The notes under the pieces are model-generated. The model saw only the letters and a list, made by a program, of their open reading frames with translations, made no database searches and was not told where the DNA came from. A stretch of 64,000 bases of DNA from Desulfacinum hydrothermale DSM 13146 (GTDB taxonomy: Bacteria; Desulfobacterota; Syntrophobacteria; Syntrophobacterales; DSM-9756), in NCBI RefSeq assembly GCF_900176285.1, contig NZ_FWXF01000002.1:186001-250000 (forward strand), given 5' to 3'. The position numbers and the translations under genes were made by a program. Below are positions 44,047-53,215 of the stretch, one piece after another; positions within the stretch are counted from its first letter, which is position 1, and each line of letters opens with the position of its first letter.

Positions 44047-45831
44047 TCAAGCGGTGGGCAAAATCAGGACAAAAGTGGTGGAAAAGACCGGATCCGATGC
44101 CAGCCGGATGTGGCCTCCCGCTTCCTCCACCAGCCGATAGACGATGCTCAGGCCCAGGCCCATGTGGCCGTCCTTGGTGGTGAAGTGCGGCTCGAAGATT
44201 CGCGGCCCATGGGCCGGATCGATCCCGGGCCCCGTATCGGAGATCCGCAACTGGATCCTTGGGTGGTGGGCGCCGCTCTCCCTTCGGGCCTCCACTCGGA
44301 TCACCCCGCCGCCGGGCTGGGCCTCGGCGGCGTTGGCCAGAAGGTGCCACAGGATCTGGTGCAGGTGCCGGGGCGGCATCTGCACCCGGGTTTTGGGATC
44401 CACATCCAGCTGGATCTCATGGGACGAGCTCAGATGTTTGGAATCCCGCAGAGCTTCCACCACCTGTTCCACGGCGTCCCGAACAGAAACCGGCTGCGCG
44501 CCTTCCCCGTCCCGAGCTTCCCGGGCCAGCCAGAGGTAGCGGGTCACCAGATTGTTGATGCGATCGATCTCCCGGCGCAGCATCTCATTCAGCCTCCGGG
44601 TGGATGCGTCGGCGGCCCCTCCCATTTCCAGCATCTCCGCCACGCCGCTCACCACGGCCAGGGGATTCTTGATTTCATGAACGATCTCACCGGCCATCTT
44701 GCCGGCGAACGCCAGCTGTTCCAGGCGCCGCACGTGTTCTTCCATGGCCTTGAGGCGCGTCTGGTCCAGAAGGAGCACAATGCGCTCGCCGCCGTCCGCT
44801 TCCGATCCTTCGCCAAGCTGGGTGAGGCAAACGAGGAGGGACCGCTGGATGGTTCCGGATGCACCCACCGTCACTTCCCTGGGATAGAGCGTTTCCAGAT
44901 CCGACGCGGCCCCCTCTTTTCCGGCCTCTTCCACTTCCCGGACCATTTCGTACAACCGACGATCCACGGACTCCAGGGACCGTCCAACCAGAGCGCCCGG
45001 CGGCGCCCCCAGGAGCAGATGACTGGTGCGGTTGGCAAAACGGACGATACCCGAACCGTCCAGGATGAGCAGCCCGGCTCCCATGCGTTCCACTATGGTC
45101 CGGTAGGAATCTTCCATCCATTCCAATTTCTTCTTTCTTTCGCGGGCCTCCTGGAGGGATCGGCGCAACTGGGCCGCCAAATGACCGCTCAGGAAGGCCA
45201 CCAGAAAGAAGGCGGCCAGGGTGAGACTGAGGATGTAAAAATAGTTTTCGTTTCCCCTGGAAAAGTGCATGCCGGGGAGGAACTGCAGCGGCCGGATCCA
45301 GCCGAAATACTGGAGATCCAACATAGCACCGTAGGCCACAGACGATGCGGCCGCGGCCCAGAAGGCCCCTCGTTGATAGAAAAAGAGCGCGGCGGTGATG
45401 ATGACGGGGATATAGAGGAATCCAAAGGGGCTTTCCACGCCTCCGGAAAGGAAGATCAGGATGGTCACGGCCAGGATATCGATGACAAACTGGGCGGCGG
45501 CGAAGGTCGGCGTCACCTGGATGAACCGAAGCATCCCGGCCCCCACCAGGGTGACCAGAAAAAGGATGGCCGAAAAGAGATAAAGGGGAGTGAGGGGCGG
45601 CGCCAGCAGGTTCCCCCGCAGCCGGAACTGGAAAAGGAGCGTCACCACCAGGATGAACACGGCCGCCAGCAGGCGGAAGACCAGGTGTGCCTGGATCCGC
45701 CGCAGAAAGTCGCTCGGTCCAGGTTCCTTAGAAGAATCGTCGGCTGGGGCAAGGGACTTTGGCATCGATTCCGTGATCCGTAATCCGAGATCCGCTCCAC
45801 GGGCCGCCCGGGTGCCCTCGGACTTACCCAT
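44047..45831 (-). CDS. pilS: PilS-like membrane sensor histidine kinase
   Basis: About six membrane helices in residues 50-225 (LLAAVFILVVTLLFQ, LFSAILFLVTLVGAG, AVTILIFLSGG) precede a PAS domain (VERMGAGLLILDGSGIVRFAN). The kinase core has H-box AGEIVHEIKNPLAVVSGVAE, N-box LLANAAEAQ, DTGPGID and GLGLSIVYRL. PilS senses pilin in the membrane and phosphorylates PilR to start sigma-54-dependent pilA transcription. Position after pilB-pilC supports the name. The start is uncertain: ATG 45831 or ATG 45765, neither with a strong ribosome binding site. It ends only 11 bases from the groESL promoter; pilR is not next to it. Confidence 0.85.
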   Translation of the reverse strand: MGKSEGTRAARGADLGLRITESMPKSLAPADDSSKEPGPSDFLRRIQAHLVFRLLAAVFILVVTLLFQFRLRGNLLAPPLTPLYLFSAILFLVTLVGAGMLRFIQVTPTFAAAQFVIDILAVTILIFLSGGVESPFGFLYIPVIITAALFFYQRGAFWAAAASSVAYGAMLDLQYFGWIRPLQFLPGMHFSRGNENYFYILSLTLAAFFLVAFLSGHLAAQLRRSLQEARERKKKLEWMEDSYRTIVERMGAGLLILDGSGIVRFANRTSHLLLGAPPGALVGRSLESVDRRLYEMVREVEEAGKEGAASDLETLYPREVTVGASGTIQRSLLVCLTQLGEGSEADGGERIVLLLDQTRLKAMEEHVRRLEQLAFAGKMAGEIVHEIKNPLAVVSGVAEMLEMGGAADASTRRLNEMLRREIDRINNLVTRYLWLAREARDGEGAQPVSVRDAVEQVVEALRDSKHLSSSHEIQLDVDPKTRVQMPPRHLHQILWHLLANAAEAQPGGGVIRVEARRESGAHHPRIQLRISDTGPGIDPAHGPRIFEPHFTTKDGHMGLGLSIVYRLVEEAGGHIRLASDPVFSTTFVLILPTA

Positions 45832-45920
45832 CGGCCAGGGAAGGAAACGGAAGGGCGACCGCCGTCTGCCGGCAGCGTCCCCATCCCATCGGTCTTGGCG
45901 GCCCTCGCCGGCGGCTTCGA

Positions 45921-47138
45921 TCAGGATCCGCGGGACACCACGTCCGCCAACTGGAAGATGGGCATGTACATGGCCACCAGCAACCCGCCGATGGTCACGC
46001 CCAAAAAGACGATGAGCATGGGTTCCAGAAGGGAGGTGAGCGCCTCCACGGTGGCGTCCACTTCCTCGTCGTAGAAATCCGCCACCTTGCCCAGCATGGC
46101 GTCCAAGGCCCCCGTGGCTTCCCCCACCGAGACCATGTGGATCACCATGGGCGGGAAGATCCCCGAATCTTGCAACGGTTCGGCCAGGGTCTTTCCTTCC
46201 GACACCGCCTGTTGGGCATCCCGAATGGCCCGCTCGATGACGGAATTACCCGCCGTGGCCGCCACCAGATCCATGCTTTCCAGGATGGGCACGCCGCTTC
46301 CCAGCATGGTGCCCAAGGTGCGGGTGACGCGGGCCAGAGCCACCTTCTTGATCAGCAGGCCGAAGACGGGAAGGCGCAACGCCATCCGATCCGTGATGTT
46401 CCGACCTGCCTTGGTCTTTCGAAACCTGGAAAAGAGAAAGGCCAATAAGATCCCGCCCAGGATCATCCAATGGAAGTAGTTCTTGGTGAAGTCGCTCAAG
46501 CTGATGACCGCCTGGGTCATGGCCGGAAGCGCCGCGCCGGCGTCCCGGAAAAGACCGGCGAAGACGGGAATGACGTAGATGAGGATCACGGCGATGACAA
46601 TCACGGCGATGGAGACCACGATGGCCGGATAGGTCATGGCCCCTTTGACCTTCTTTTTCAGGGCGGCCACCTTTTCCAAATAGGCAGCCAGGCGCGTCAG
46701 GGTCACGTCCAGGATGCCGCCCGCTTCCCCGGCCGCCACCAGGTTGACGAACAACTGATCGAAGACCTTGGGGTGCTTTCGCAGCGACTCGGAAAAGGTG
46801 GCCCCCTCCTCCACATCCTTCTTGATCTGTTTCAACACCCTTCGAAAGGCCCTGTTTTCCGTCTGGTCCCGCAGGATCTCCAGGCATTGGATGATGGGAA
46901 GGCCCGCATCGATCATGGTGGAAAACTGCCGGGTGAAGAGGACCAGGTCCTTTTCTTTCACCTTCTCCTGGAGCGCCGGGATGTATTCCAGCAGATCCTT
47001 GGGCCGGGGCTTGAGGGACTTGATGGTGACCCCTTGGCGTTCCAGGATCTGGCGGGCGATGGTGATGTTGTCCGCATCCAATTCTCCCTTCACCTTCAGG
47101 CCTTTTCGGTTGACGCCTTTCCAGATGAATTCGGGCAT
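45921..47138 (-). CDS. pilC: Type IV pilus inner membrane platform protein PilC
   Basis: This 405-residue protein of the GspF/PilC family forms the membrane platform on which PilB acts. Two homologous halves are visible: FTRQFSTMIDAGLPIIQCLEIL and, later, VTRTLGTMLGSGVPILESMDLV, each followed by membrane helices (VVSIAVIVIAVILIYVIPVFAGLF; LLEPMLIVFLGVTIGGLLVAMY), quoted in parts. ATG 47138 follows CTAGGGAGAAG and lies 10 bases after pilB. All family landmarks are present. Confidence 0.95.
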   Translation of the reverse strand: MPEFIWKGVNRKGLKVKGELDADNITIARQILERQGVTIKSLKPRPKDLLEYIPALQEKVKEKDLVLFTRQFSTMIDAGLPIIQCLEILRDQTENRAFRRVLKQIKKDVEEGATFSESLRKHPKVFDQLFVNLVAAGEAGGILDVTLTRLAAYLEKVAALKKKVKGAMTYPAIVVSIAVIVIAVILIYVIPVFAGLFRDAGAALPAMTQAVISLSDFTKNYFHWMILGGILLAFLFSRFRKTKAGRNITDRMALRLPVFGLLIKKVALARVTRTLGTMLGSGVPILESMDLVAATAGNSVIERAIRDAQQAVSEGKTLAEPLQDSGIFPPMVIHMVSVGEATGALDAMLGKVADFYDEEVDATVEALTSLLEPMLIVFLGVTIGGLLVAMYMPIFQLADVVSRGS

Positions 47139-47148
47139 GAGCTTCTCC

Positions 47149-48891
47149 CTAGTCCTTAACGGTTGAGCGGATGACCTCCTCCACGGAGGTGATGCCTTCC
47201 TTGAGTTTGTTGATGCCGCTCATGCGCAGGGTCAGCATGCCCTGCCGAATGGCCTCTTCCTTGATCTCTGAAGCGGAGGCACCCACCAGCACCAGATCCC
47301 GGATGGGGTCCGTCATGGGCATCACCTCGTAAAGGGCGATACGGCCCCGGTAGCCCGTATTGCTGCAGGCCATGCAGCCCCGGCCCCGGTAACACTTGAA
47401 GGTGCCCACCTCCTGTTCGGGCACCCCCAGATCCAACAGGGCTTCCGGCCGAACCTCTTCCTCCACCTTGCATTCCGGACATACCTTTCGAGCCAGGCGC
47501 TGGGCCAAGATCAGGTTCACGGCCGAAGCCACCAGAAAGGGCTCCACCCCCATGTTGAGCAGCCGGTTCACCGTGCTGGGGGCGTCGTTGGTGTGCAGGG
47601 TACTCAACACCAGATGGCCCGTGAGGGCCGCCTTGATGGCCACCTCCGCCGTTTCAAAGTCACGGATCTCGCCCACCATGATGATATCCGGGTCCTGACG
47701 CAGGAAGGACCGGAGCGCCGCGGCAAAATTGAGGCCGATGGATTCATGGACCTGCACCTGGTTGATGCCCGGCAGACTGAACTCCACGGGATCCTCCGCC
47801 GTGGAGATATTGTGGCTGACCTGGTTCAGTTCGGACAGGGCGCTGTAGAGCGTGGTGGTCTTGCCGCTTCCCGTCGGGCCGGTGACCAGTACCATGCCGT
47901 AAGGCCGGTAGATGGCCTCCCGGAAGGCGTCCAGCTGCTTGGGCTCGAAGCCCAGTTTGGTCATGTCCAGCTGCAGATTCGATTTGTCCAGAAGACGCAG
48001 CACCACCTTCTCACCGAAAAGGGTGGGCAGAACGGAAACCCGAAACTCCATCTCCCCGCCCTTGGCTCTCAGCTTGATGCGTCCGTCCTGGGGAAGGCGC
48101 CTTTCGGCAATGTCCAGACGGCTCATGATCTTGAGCCGGGAAATGATGGCGTTTCGCAGCTGGAACGGGGGGTTCATCACCTCGTAGAGCACCCCATCGA
48201 TACGGTACCGCACCCGCATCTTTTTTTCATAACACTCCACGTGGATGTCACTGGCCTTCTTGCGGATGGCATCCAGCAGGATCAGGTTGACCAGCTTCAC
48301 CACGGGGGCCTCGCCGGCGGCATTTTCCAGGTTGGCCAGGTCGATTTCGTCGGACGACTCGACCAGGTCCACGTCCCCCGTTTCCTCCTGGATCATGCCC
48401 ATGACTTCTTCCAGGCTTTCCTGGGAGCCGGCGTTGAGATGCTCAAGGGTCTGCTGGATCAATCCTTCCGGAGCCACATGCACCCGGACGTTCTTTTGGG
48501 TGATGAAGCGCACGTCATCGATAACGAAGAGGTTGCCCGGATCGGGCGTGGCCAGGTGCAAGGTGTTGCCCACCAGTGCCAGGGGAACCACCTGGTACTT
48601 CTGGATCACCTGGAGGGGGAGCAGCTCCAGGACCTTTTTGGGTATTTCTTTGGCGGCGGGGTTGACCACCGGAACCCGAAACTGCTTGGCCAGGAATTCC
48701 GCCAGGATTTTTTCATCGATCAGCCCTTTTCGGATGAGGACGGCCCCCAGCCTTTCGCCGCTGCGGGCCTGTTCCCGCAGTGCTTCTTCCAGATCCTCCG
48801 AGCTGATAAGGCCCGCATTCACCAGTAACTGGCCGATCTTATTTCGCAAAGATGTAGCCCGGCTCTTCGCCGAATCCTTTATGGTCGACAT
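47149..48891 (-). CDS. pilB: Type IV pilus extension ATPase PilB
   Basis: This hexameric ATPase drives pilus polymerisation. The N-terminal MshEN-like domain (residues 15-150: RLGAVLIRKGLIDEKILAEF, VPLALVGNTLHLATPDP) is of a type that binds c-di-GMP in some homologues. The ATPase has Walker A GPTGSGKTTTLYS, Asp box DIIMVGEIRDFETAEVA, His box HLVLSTLHTNDA and the tetracysteine metal site (CPEC...GCMAC). ATG 48891 gives 580 residues; an in-frame GTG at 48942 with AAAGGGA upstream is an alternative. Neither pilT nor pilU is adjacent. Confidence 0.95.
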   Translation of the reverse strand: MSTIKDSAKSRATSLRNKIGQLLVNAGLISSEDLEEALREQARSGERLGAVLIRKGLIDEKILAEFLAKQFRVPVVNPAAKEIPKKVLELLPLQVIQKYQVVPLALVGNTLHLATPDPGNLFVIDDVRFITQKNVRVHVAPEGLIQQTLEHLNAGSQESLEEVMGMIQEETGDVDLVESSDEIDLANLENAAGEAPVVKLVNLILLDAIRKKASDIHVECYEKKMRVRYRIDGVLYEVMNPPFQLRNAIISRLKIMSRLDIAERRLPQDGRIKLRAKGGEMEFRVSVLPTLFGEKVVLRLLDKSNLQLDMTKLGFEPKQLDAFREAIYRPYGMVLVTGPTGSGKTTTLYSALSELNQVSHNISTAEDPVEFSLPGINQVQVHESIGLNFAAALRSFLRQDPDIIMVGEIRDFETAEVAIKAALTGHLVLSTLHTNDAPSTVNRLLNMGVEPFLVASAVNLILAQRLARKVCPECKVEEEVRPEALLDLGVPEQEVGTFKCYRGRGCMACSNTGYRGRIALYEVMPMTDPIRDLVLVGASASEIKEEAIRQGMLTLRMSGINKLKEGITSVEEVIRSTVKD

Positions 48892-49106
48892 AGACGCCCC
48901 GTTTCCAGTGCGCATCCGTAGGATTTCCCCCAGGGACGACACCAGGTCCCTTTAAGAAAATCGCCACATCCACAAAAAACTTTAACCTTCCGCCCGATTT
49001 TTTTCAGCCGTCCGCCCGGGGCCAACGGCCCCGTCCCCCATTCCATGAGCGCTCAGAGGGATTTTGACCGACTTCCGACGGCGGATCTTTTCCCCTTTCA
49101 AAGCGC

Positions 49107-49134
49107 TTGACATCGCCCGTTTCGTGAGTAGTAT
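49107..49134 (+). promoter_or_regulatory. Sigma-70 promoter of the PxxKW gene
   Basis: TTGACA (49107-49112), 16 bases, TAGTAT (49129-49134). The -35 is perfect. It lies 50 bases before the start codon at 49184. Confidence 0.65.
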
Positions 49135-49183
49135 TACCGCGATTTTCACTGGAGAACCTAGAAAGAAATGGGAGGTGGTCATC

Positions 49184-49468
49184 ATGGTTTGCCAAACGAT
49201 GAAGGCGGGTGCCGACTGCGCCTTCATGACGAAGTCCGGATGTGGGTACAATGGGGGACAGTGTCACCAGGTCGTAGAGCAGTGTGAAGGGTGCGCACGG
49301 ATCGTGGAATTCCCCGCAGGCCGATTCTGCTCGAGCTATCCCAATCCAAGCATCAAGTGGAAGACGGGGCATTGCAACTTTGCCACGCATGTGAAGGCCC
49401 CGGTCTCGACCGCTCAGGCGAAGATCAACCCGCTCAAGGCATCCAAGCGAGCCACGAAGCGCAAGTAG
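49184..49468 (+). CDS. PxxKW-family cysteine-rich protein
   Basis: This 94-residue cytoplasmic protein has nine Cys in patterns MVCQTMKAGADCAFM, GCGYNGGQCHQVVEQCEGC, FCSSYPNPSIKWKTGHCNFA. The PSIK-W segment is the PxxKW signature of a small family found in Desulfobacterota and related anaerobes. The Cys/His spacing suggests metal or Fe-S binding, but function is unknown. The tail is Lys-rich (KINPLKASKRATKRK). ATG 49184 follows GGGAGGTGG. The gene has its own promoter and strong terminator, so it is a stand-alone and probably well expressed unit. Confidence 0.85.
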   Translation: MVCQTMKAGADCAFMTKSGCGYNGGQCHQVVEQCEGCARIVEFPAGRFCSSYPNPSIKWKTGHCNFATHVKAPVSTAQAKINPLKASKRATKRK

Positions 49469-49497
49469 CCGGTCCGGTTCATGCCGAGCACGACAGG

Positions 49498-49548
49498 GTG
49501 AGAGCCTCCCTCATTGGACCCCCATGAGAAGAGCTCTCACTTTTTTTT
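49498..49548 (+). terminator. Intrinsic terminator after the PxxKW gene
   Basis: GTGAGAGC (49498-49505) pairs with GCTCTCAC (49533-49540), with an inner CTCAT/ATGAG pair, followed by eight T (49541-49548). Confidence 0.9.
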
Positions 49549-49730
49549 GTTTCCACACTTTCCTCTCCACTGCAAGCCCGCTCCCTCCTCCATCCTTTCC
49601 CAACGCCGACCGCTTCCACGCAATCCCATTGACTTCCCGGGCCGGCGTCGATATGTGAGTAGAACCGTTTTGGGAAAGGGTTTGTCTTTTTCAAACACAG
49701 TTTTACGTGACACACAAAGGGAAGGACGGC

Positions 49731-50939
49731 GTGGGACGGAACAAAATCTTGACAGGCAATGAGGCGGCGGCTTTGGCCGCCAAGCTGTGTCGGGTCCAGG
49801 TGGTGGCCGCCTATCCCATCACCCCCCAGTCCAAGATTCCCGAAGTTCTTTCGGAATACGTGGAACGGGGCGAGCTGGACGCTGAATTTGTGCGGGTGGA
49901 AAGCGAACACAGCGCCATGGGGGTGTGCATCTCGGCGTCCCTGGTGGGGGCCCGCGCTTTCACGGCCACGGCATCCAACGGCCTGGCCTATATGCATGAA
50001 CAGCTCCATTGGGCGGCGGGAGCACGGGTTCCCATTGTGATGCCGGTGAGCAACCGGGGCTTGGGAGCTCCGTGGACCATCCTGAACGACATGCAGGACA
50101 CCATGAGCCAGCGGGACACGGGCTGGATCCAGCTCTATTGCATGGACAACCAGGAAGTTCTGGACCAGATCCTGCTAGCCTACAAGGTGGCTGAGCGGGT
50201 TCTGGTGCCCGTCATGGTCTGTTTCGACGGATTTCGACTGTCCCACACCATGATGCCCGTGGAGATCCCGGACCAGGACCAGGTGGACGCCTATCTTCCT
50301 CCCCTGCAAGCTCCTTATCATTTGGATCCGGAGAATCCTGTGAACATCAACCCGGTGGTCCTCACGGACCCGCTGCCGGGTCCCGACGGCCGGCCCCATC
50401 CCGGCTACATGGGCTTTCGCCAGCGGCTTCAGGAGGCCCTGGAATCCAGCCTCCAGGTGATCCTGGAAGAAGGTCGGCTTTTCAAGGAGCACTTCGGAAG
50501 AAGCTACGAAGATCCCCTCTACCGCTACCGCACGGAAGACGCCCGGCTGATCTTCGTCACCATGGGTTCACTGTCCAGCGAAGCCACGGAGGCCGTGGAC
50601 ATCCTGCGCGAAGAAGGGGTGGCGGCGGGAGTCATCGGCATTCGGGTGTTTCGACCTTTCCCCAAGAAGGCCCTGAGGGAGGCCCTGGCCGGCAAGGAAA
50701 CCATGGCCGTGGTGGAAAAGGCGGTGAGTTACGGTTATGAAGGAGCGTTGGCGTCGGAAGTGAAAGCGGCCTTGTATGGCCTCAACGGCGCCCAGCCTCT
50801 GGCGGCCAACTTCATCCTGGGACTGGGGGGCAAGGACGTGAAACCCGCCGATGTGTGCGAAGCGGCCCGAAGGGCCCTGGCCTTTTCCGGCCCGGATGAG
50901 GTTCCGGACCGTCCCATTTGGTTGTCCAACGAGGTTTGA
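49731..50939 (+). CDS. porA: 2-oxoacid:ferredoxin oxidoreductase alpha subunit (PorA-like)
   Basis: The protein contains the pyrimidine-binding and transketolase-C-like domains of the alpha subunit: LTGNEAAALAAKLCRVQVVAAYPITPQS, VESEHSAMG, TATASNGLAYMHEQLHWA and FVTMGSLSSEATEAVDILREEG (quoted in parts). With the beta subunit it oxidises pyruvate or another 2-oxoacid to acyl-CoA and reduces ferredoxin. The set of motifs fits pyruvate:ferredoxin oxidoreductase but substrate cannot be fixed from sequence. GTG 49731 is chosen (GGAAGGA upstream); a GTG at 49707 has no site. Gamma and delta subunit genes are not adjacent. Confidence 0.88.
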   Translation: MGRNKILTGNEAAALAAKLCRVQVVAAYPITPQSKIPEVLSEYVERGELDAEFVRVESEHSAMGVCISASLVGARAFTATASNGLAYMHEQLHWAAGARVPIVMPVSNRGLGAPWTILNDMQDTMSQRDTGWIQLYCMDNQEVLDQILLAYKVAERVLVPVMVCFDGFRLSHTMMPVEIPDQDQVDAYLPPLQAPYHLDPENPVNINPVVLTDPLPGPDGRPHPGYMGFRQRLQEALESSLQVILEEGRLFKEHFGRSYEDPLYRYRTEDARLIFVTMGSLSSEATEAVDILREEGVAAGVIGIRVFRPFPKKALREALAGKETMAVVEKAVSYGYEGALASEVKAALYGLNGAQPLAANFILGLGGKDVKPADVCEAARRALAFSGPDEVPDRPIWLSNEV

Positions 50940-51023
50940 CACATCCAGGCCCCACATCCAAAGAACAACGCCGGCGGCGGACGTCCAGGACGCCGCGCTC
51001 TCACCCACATAAAGGATGGACGC

Positions 51024-51923
51024 ATGGCAACGGCAATCATGGATCTCCCCGAAAAAGAATACATCCTACCAGGAACGCGCACATGCGCCGGCTGCGGCTT
51101 GCCCATCGCTTACCGCCACATCCTGAAGGCCCTGGGCCCCAAGACCGTGGTCACCCTGCCGGCCTGCTGCCTGACCATTTTGCACGGCATGTACCCCAAG
51201 ACGCCGGTGGCGGTCAATTCGGTCAACAATACCTTCGCCAGTACGGCCGCTTCCGCTTCCGGGCTCGTGGCGGGCCTCAAGGTCACCGGCCGAGAAGACT
51301 ACACGGTGCTGGCCATGGCCGGGGACGGCGGCACCTTCGACATGGGCATCCAGGCCCTGAGCGGCGCCGCGGAGCGCCAGACCCACTTCATCTATGTCTG
51401 TTACGACAACGAAGCCTATATGAACACCGGGGTTCAGCGTTCCAGCGCCACCCCGGCCGGAGCCGTCACCACCACCACGCCGGTGCGCCCCAAGGAGCAG
51501 CCCAAAAAGGACTTCATCCAGATCATGGAAGCGCACCACCCGGCCTATCTGGCCACCACCTGTTCTTCCTACCCGGCCGATCTGTACAACAAGTTTGTGA
51601 AGGCCAAGGAGATTCGAGGCACCCGTTTCATCCATCTGGCGGTTCCCTGCCCGGCTGGATGGGGATTTCCCACGCGTCAAACGGTGAAGATGGGACGTCT
51701 GGCGGTGGAAACGGCCGTGGTGGTCCTCTACGAGGTGGAAGACGGCCGGTTTCGGCTCACGGGAAAGAGTCTGAACATGGCCAAGACGGGGCGGAAGCGG
51801 CCGGTGAGTGAATACGTGGCGGGGCAGGCCCGGTTCAAGAAGATGACGCCGGAACAGGTGGAAGCCTTCCAGCAGTGGGTCGATCAACGCTGGGAACGGC
51901 TGCTGGAGCGGGCGGGCATCTGA
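51024..51923 (+). CDS. porB: 2-oxoacid:ferredoxin oxidoreductase beta subunit (PorB-like)
   Basis: This is the thiamine diphosphate- and Fe-S-binding subunit. The N-terminal Cys motif TCAGCGLP and later Cys residues hold the proximal [4Fe-4S] cluster. The ThDP/Mg motif is MAGDGGTFDMGIQALSGAAER (in part), followed by YVCYDNEAYMNTGVQRSSATP. The C-terminal part has AHHPAYLATTC and FIHLAVPCPAGW, typical of PorB. It has 299 residues. It is separated from the alpha gene by 84 bases, with AAAGGATGG before ATG 51024. No ferredoxin-like delta subunit follows. Confidence 0.92.
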   Translation: MATAIMDLPEKEYILPGTRTCAGCGLPIAYRHILKALGPKTVVTLPACCLTILHGMYPKTPVAVNSVNNTFASTAASASGLVAGLKVTGREDYTVLAMAGDGGTFDMGIQALSGAAERQTHFIYVCYDNEAYMNTGVQRSSATPAGAVTTTTPVRPKEQPKKDFIQIMEAHHPAYLATTCSSYPADLYNKFVKAKEIRGTRFIHLAVPCPAGWGFPTRQTVKMGRLAVETAVVVLYEVEDGRFRLTGKSLNMAKTGRKRPVSEYVAGQARFKKMTPEQVEAFQQWVDQRWERLLERAGI

Positions 51924-52019
51924 GCTTGGCGCCCGCGCACACAGGGTGCCAAGCCCCGAGGGGACGATCAGGGAACCATTGGCCAGAAGCCCTCGGAAGG
52001 CGGTATTAAGAAGACGATA

Positions 52020-52041
52020 GGGGCGGAAGGGCTTCCGCCCC
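52020..52041. terminator. Hairpin between convergent porB and fabH
   Basis: GGGGCGGAAG (52020-52029) pairs with CTTCCGCCCC (52032-52041). There is no T tract on either strand. It may act as a bidirectional barrier or be a REP-like palindrome. Confidence 0.45.
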
Positions 52042-52080
52042 CACGTCTTCCGCGCTCTCCAGGGATCCAGTCCCGATCGA

Positions 52081-53076
52081 TCAGATCCAGCGCACCAGGA
52101 CACTTCCCCAGGTAAAGCCCGCGCCGAAGGCCGACATGACCAGATAGTCGCCCTTTTTCAGCGCGTCTTTTTCCACCACCGCCTCATAGAGACACAGGGG
52201 GATGGTGGCGGCTGTGGTGTTGGCGTACCGATCGATATTGACCACCACCCGGTCCATGGCCAGTCCCATGCGCTGGGCGCACGCCTCGATGATGCGAAGG
52301 TTCGCCTGGTGGGGGATGAACAGCGTCACGTCCTTTCCCTCCAGGCCGTTCTTTTCCAGGATCCTGACGGAAACATCGGCCATTCCCGTCACGGCGAACT
52401 TGAAGACGCGTTTTCCCTCCTGGTACACGTAGTGCTCCCGCGCCTCCACCGTTTCAAGGCTGGCGGGCTTCCGACTCCCCCCCGCCTTCATGTGCAGGTA
52501 CGGCTCCCCGCTTCCATCCACACGCTGGATGAAGTCCAGAACGCCGTAATCTTCTTCCTGGCAAGGCTCCAGAAGGACGGCCCCCGCGGCGTCACCGAAC
52601 AGCACACAGGTGTTTCGATCCGTGTAGTCGATGATGGTGCTCATGACATCCGCACCAATCACCAGGACCTTGTCGTAACGGCCGGATTCGATCATCTGGG
52701 CCCCGGTGGTGAGCGAAAAGACAAAGCCGGAGCAGCCGGCGGACAGGTCGAATCCCCAGGCCTTTTCCGCCCCGAGGCCCTGTTGCACCAGACATGCGGT
52801 GGACGGGAAGAACATGTCCGGCGTGACCGTTCCCACAATGATGGCGTCCACCTCCGAGGCTGCGACACCCGCCCGGTCCAGGCATTCCTGAGCGGCCCGG
52901 ATGGCCATGTAGGAGCAGCCCCGACCCGGTTCCAGGACCCTGCGTTCCCGGATCCCCGTCCGGGTTCGGATCCATTCGTCGGTGGTGTCCACCATCTTTT
53001 CCAAATCCTCATTGGTCAGCCTCCGTTCCGGAAGAAAACGCCCCACGGAACGGATCCTGGCTCGTCGTGGTTTCAT
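52081..53076 (-). CDS. fabH: 3-oxoacyl-ACP synthase III (FabH)
   Basis: FabH condenses acetyl-CoA (or another short acyl-CoA) with malonyl-ACP to begin fatty-acid synthesis. The catalytic triad is visible: Cys in FDLSAGCSGFVFSL, His in FIPHQANLRII, Asn in RYANTTAATIPL. The C-terminal FGAGFTWGSVLVRW closes the fold. It has 331 residues, the normal size. ATG 53076 is used because AAAGGACG falls 8 bases upstream; ATG 53082 and TTG 53097 are less well placed. It is followed upstream by an SDR gene on the same strand, so the two may be linked in lipid metabolism. Confidence 0.95.
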   Translation of the reverse strand: MKPRRARIRSVGRFLPERRLTNEDLEKMVDTTDEWIRTRTGIRERRVLEPGRGCSYMAIRAAQECLDRAGVAASEVDAIIVGTVTPDMFFPSTACLVQQGLGAEKAWGFDLSAGCSGFVFSLTTGAQMIESGRYDKVLVIGADVMSTIIDYTDRNTCVLFGDAAGAVLLEPCQEEDYGVLDFIQRVDGSGEPYLHMKAGGSRKPASLETVEAREHYVYQEGKRVFKFAVTGMADVSVRILEKNGLEGKDVTLFIPHQANLRIIEACAQRMGLAMDRVVVNIDRYANTTAATIPLCLYEAVVEKDALKKGDYLVMSAFGAGFTWGSVLVRWI

Positions 53077-53215
53077 CTCCATCGTCCTTTCACGCAAAGT
53101 GCCGTGGCGGGGCGCCGCGACACCAAAGGATGATGGCCCAGGTCCTTCCTCCGAAAACCGGGGCCATCGGGGGAGCAGCGTTCGAGCGGCAGCACCTCAA
53201 GCCGCACCACGTCTT

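Noticed and set aside
49669-49705. GTTTG-TCTTTTT-CAAAC hairpin before the oxidoreductase genes as a regulator
   Set aside because: The stem is only five bases, with no sign of a known RNA element.
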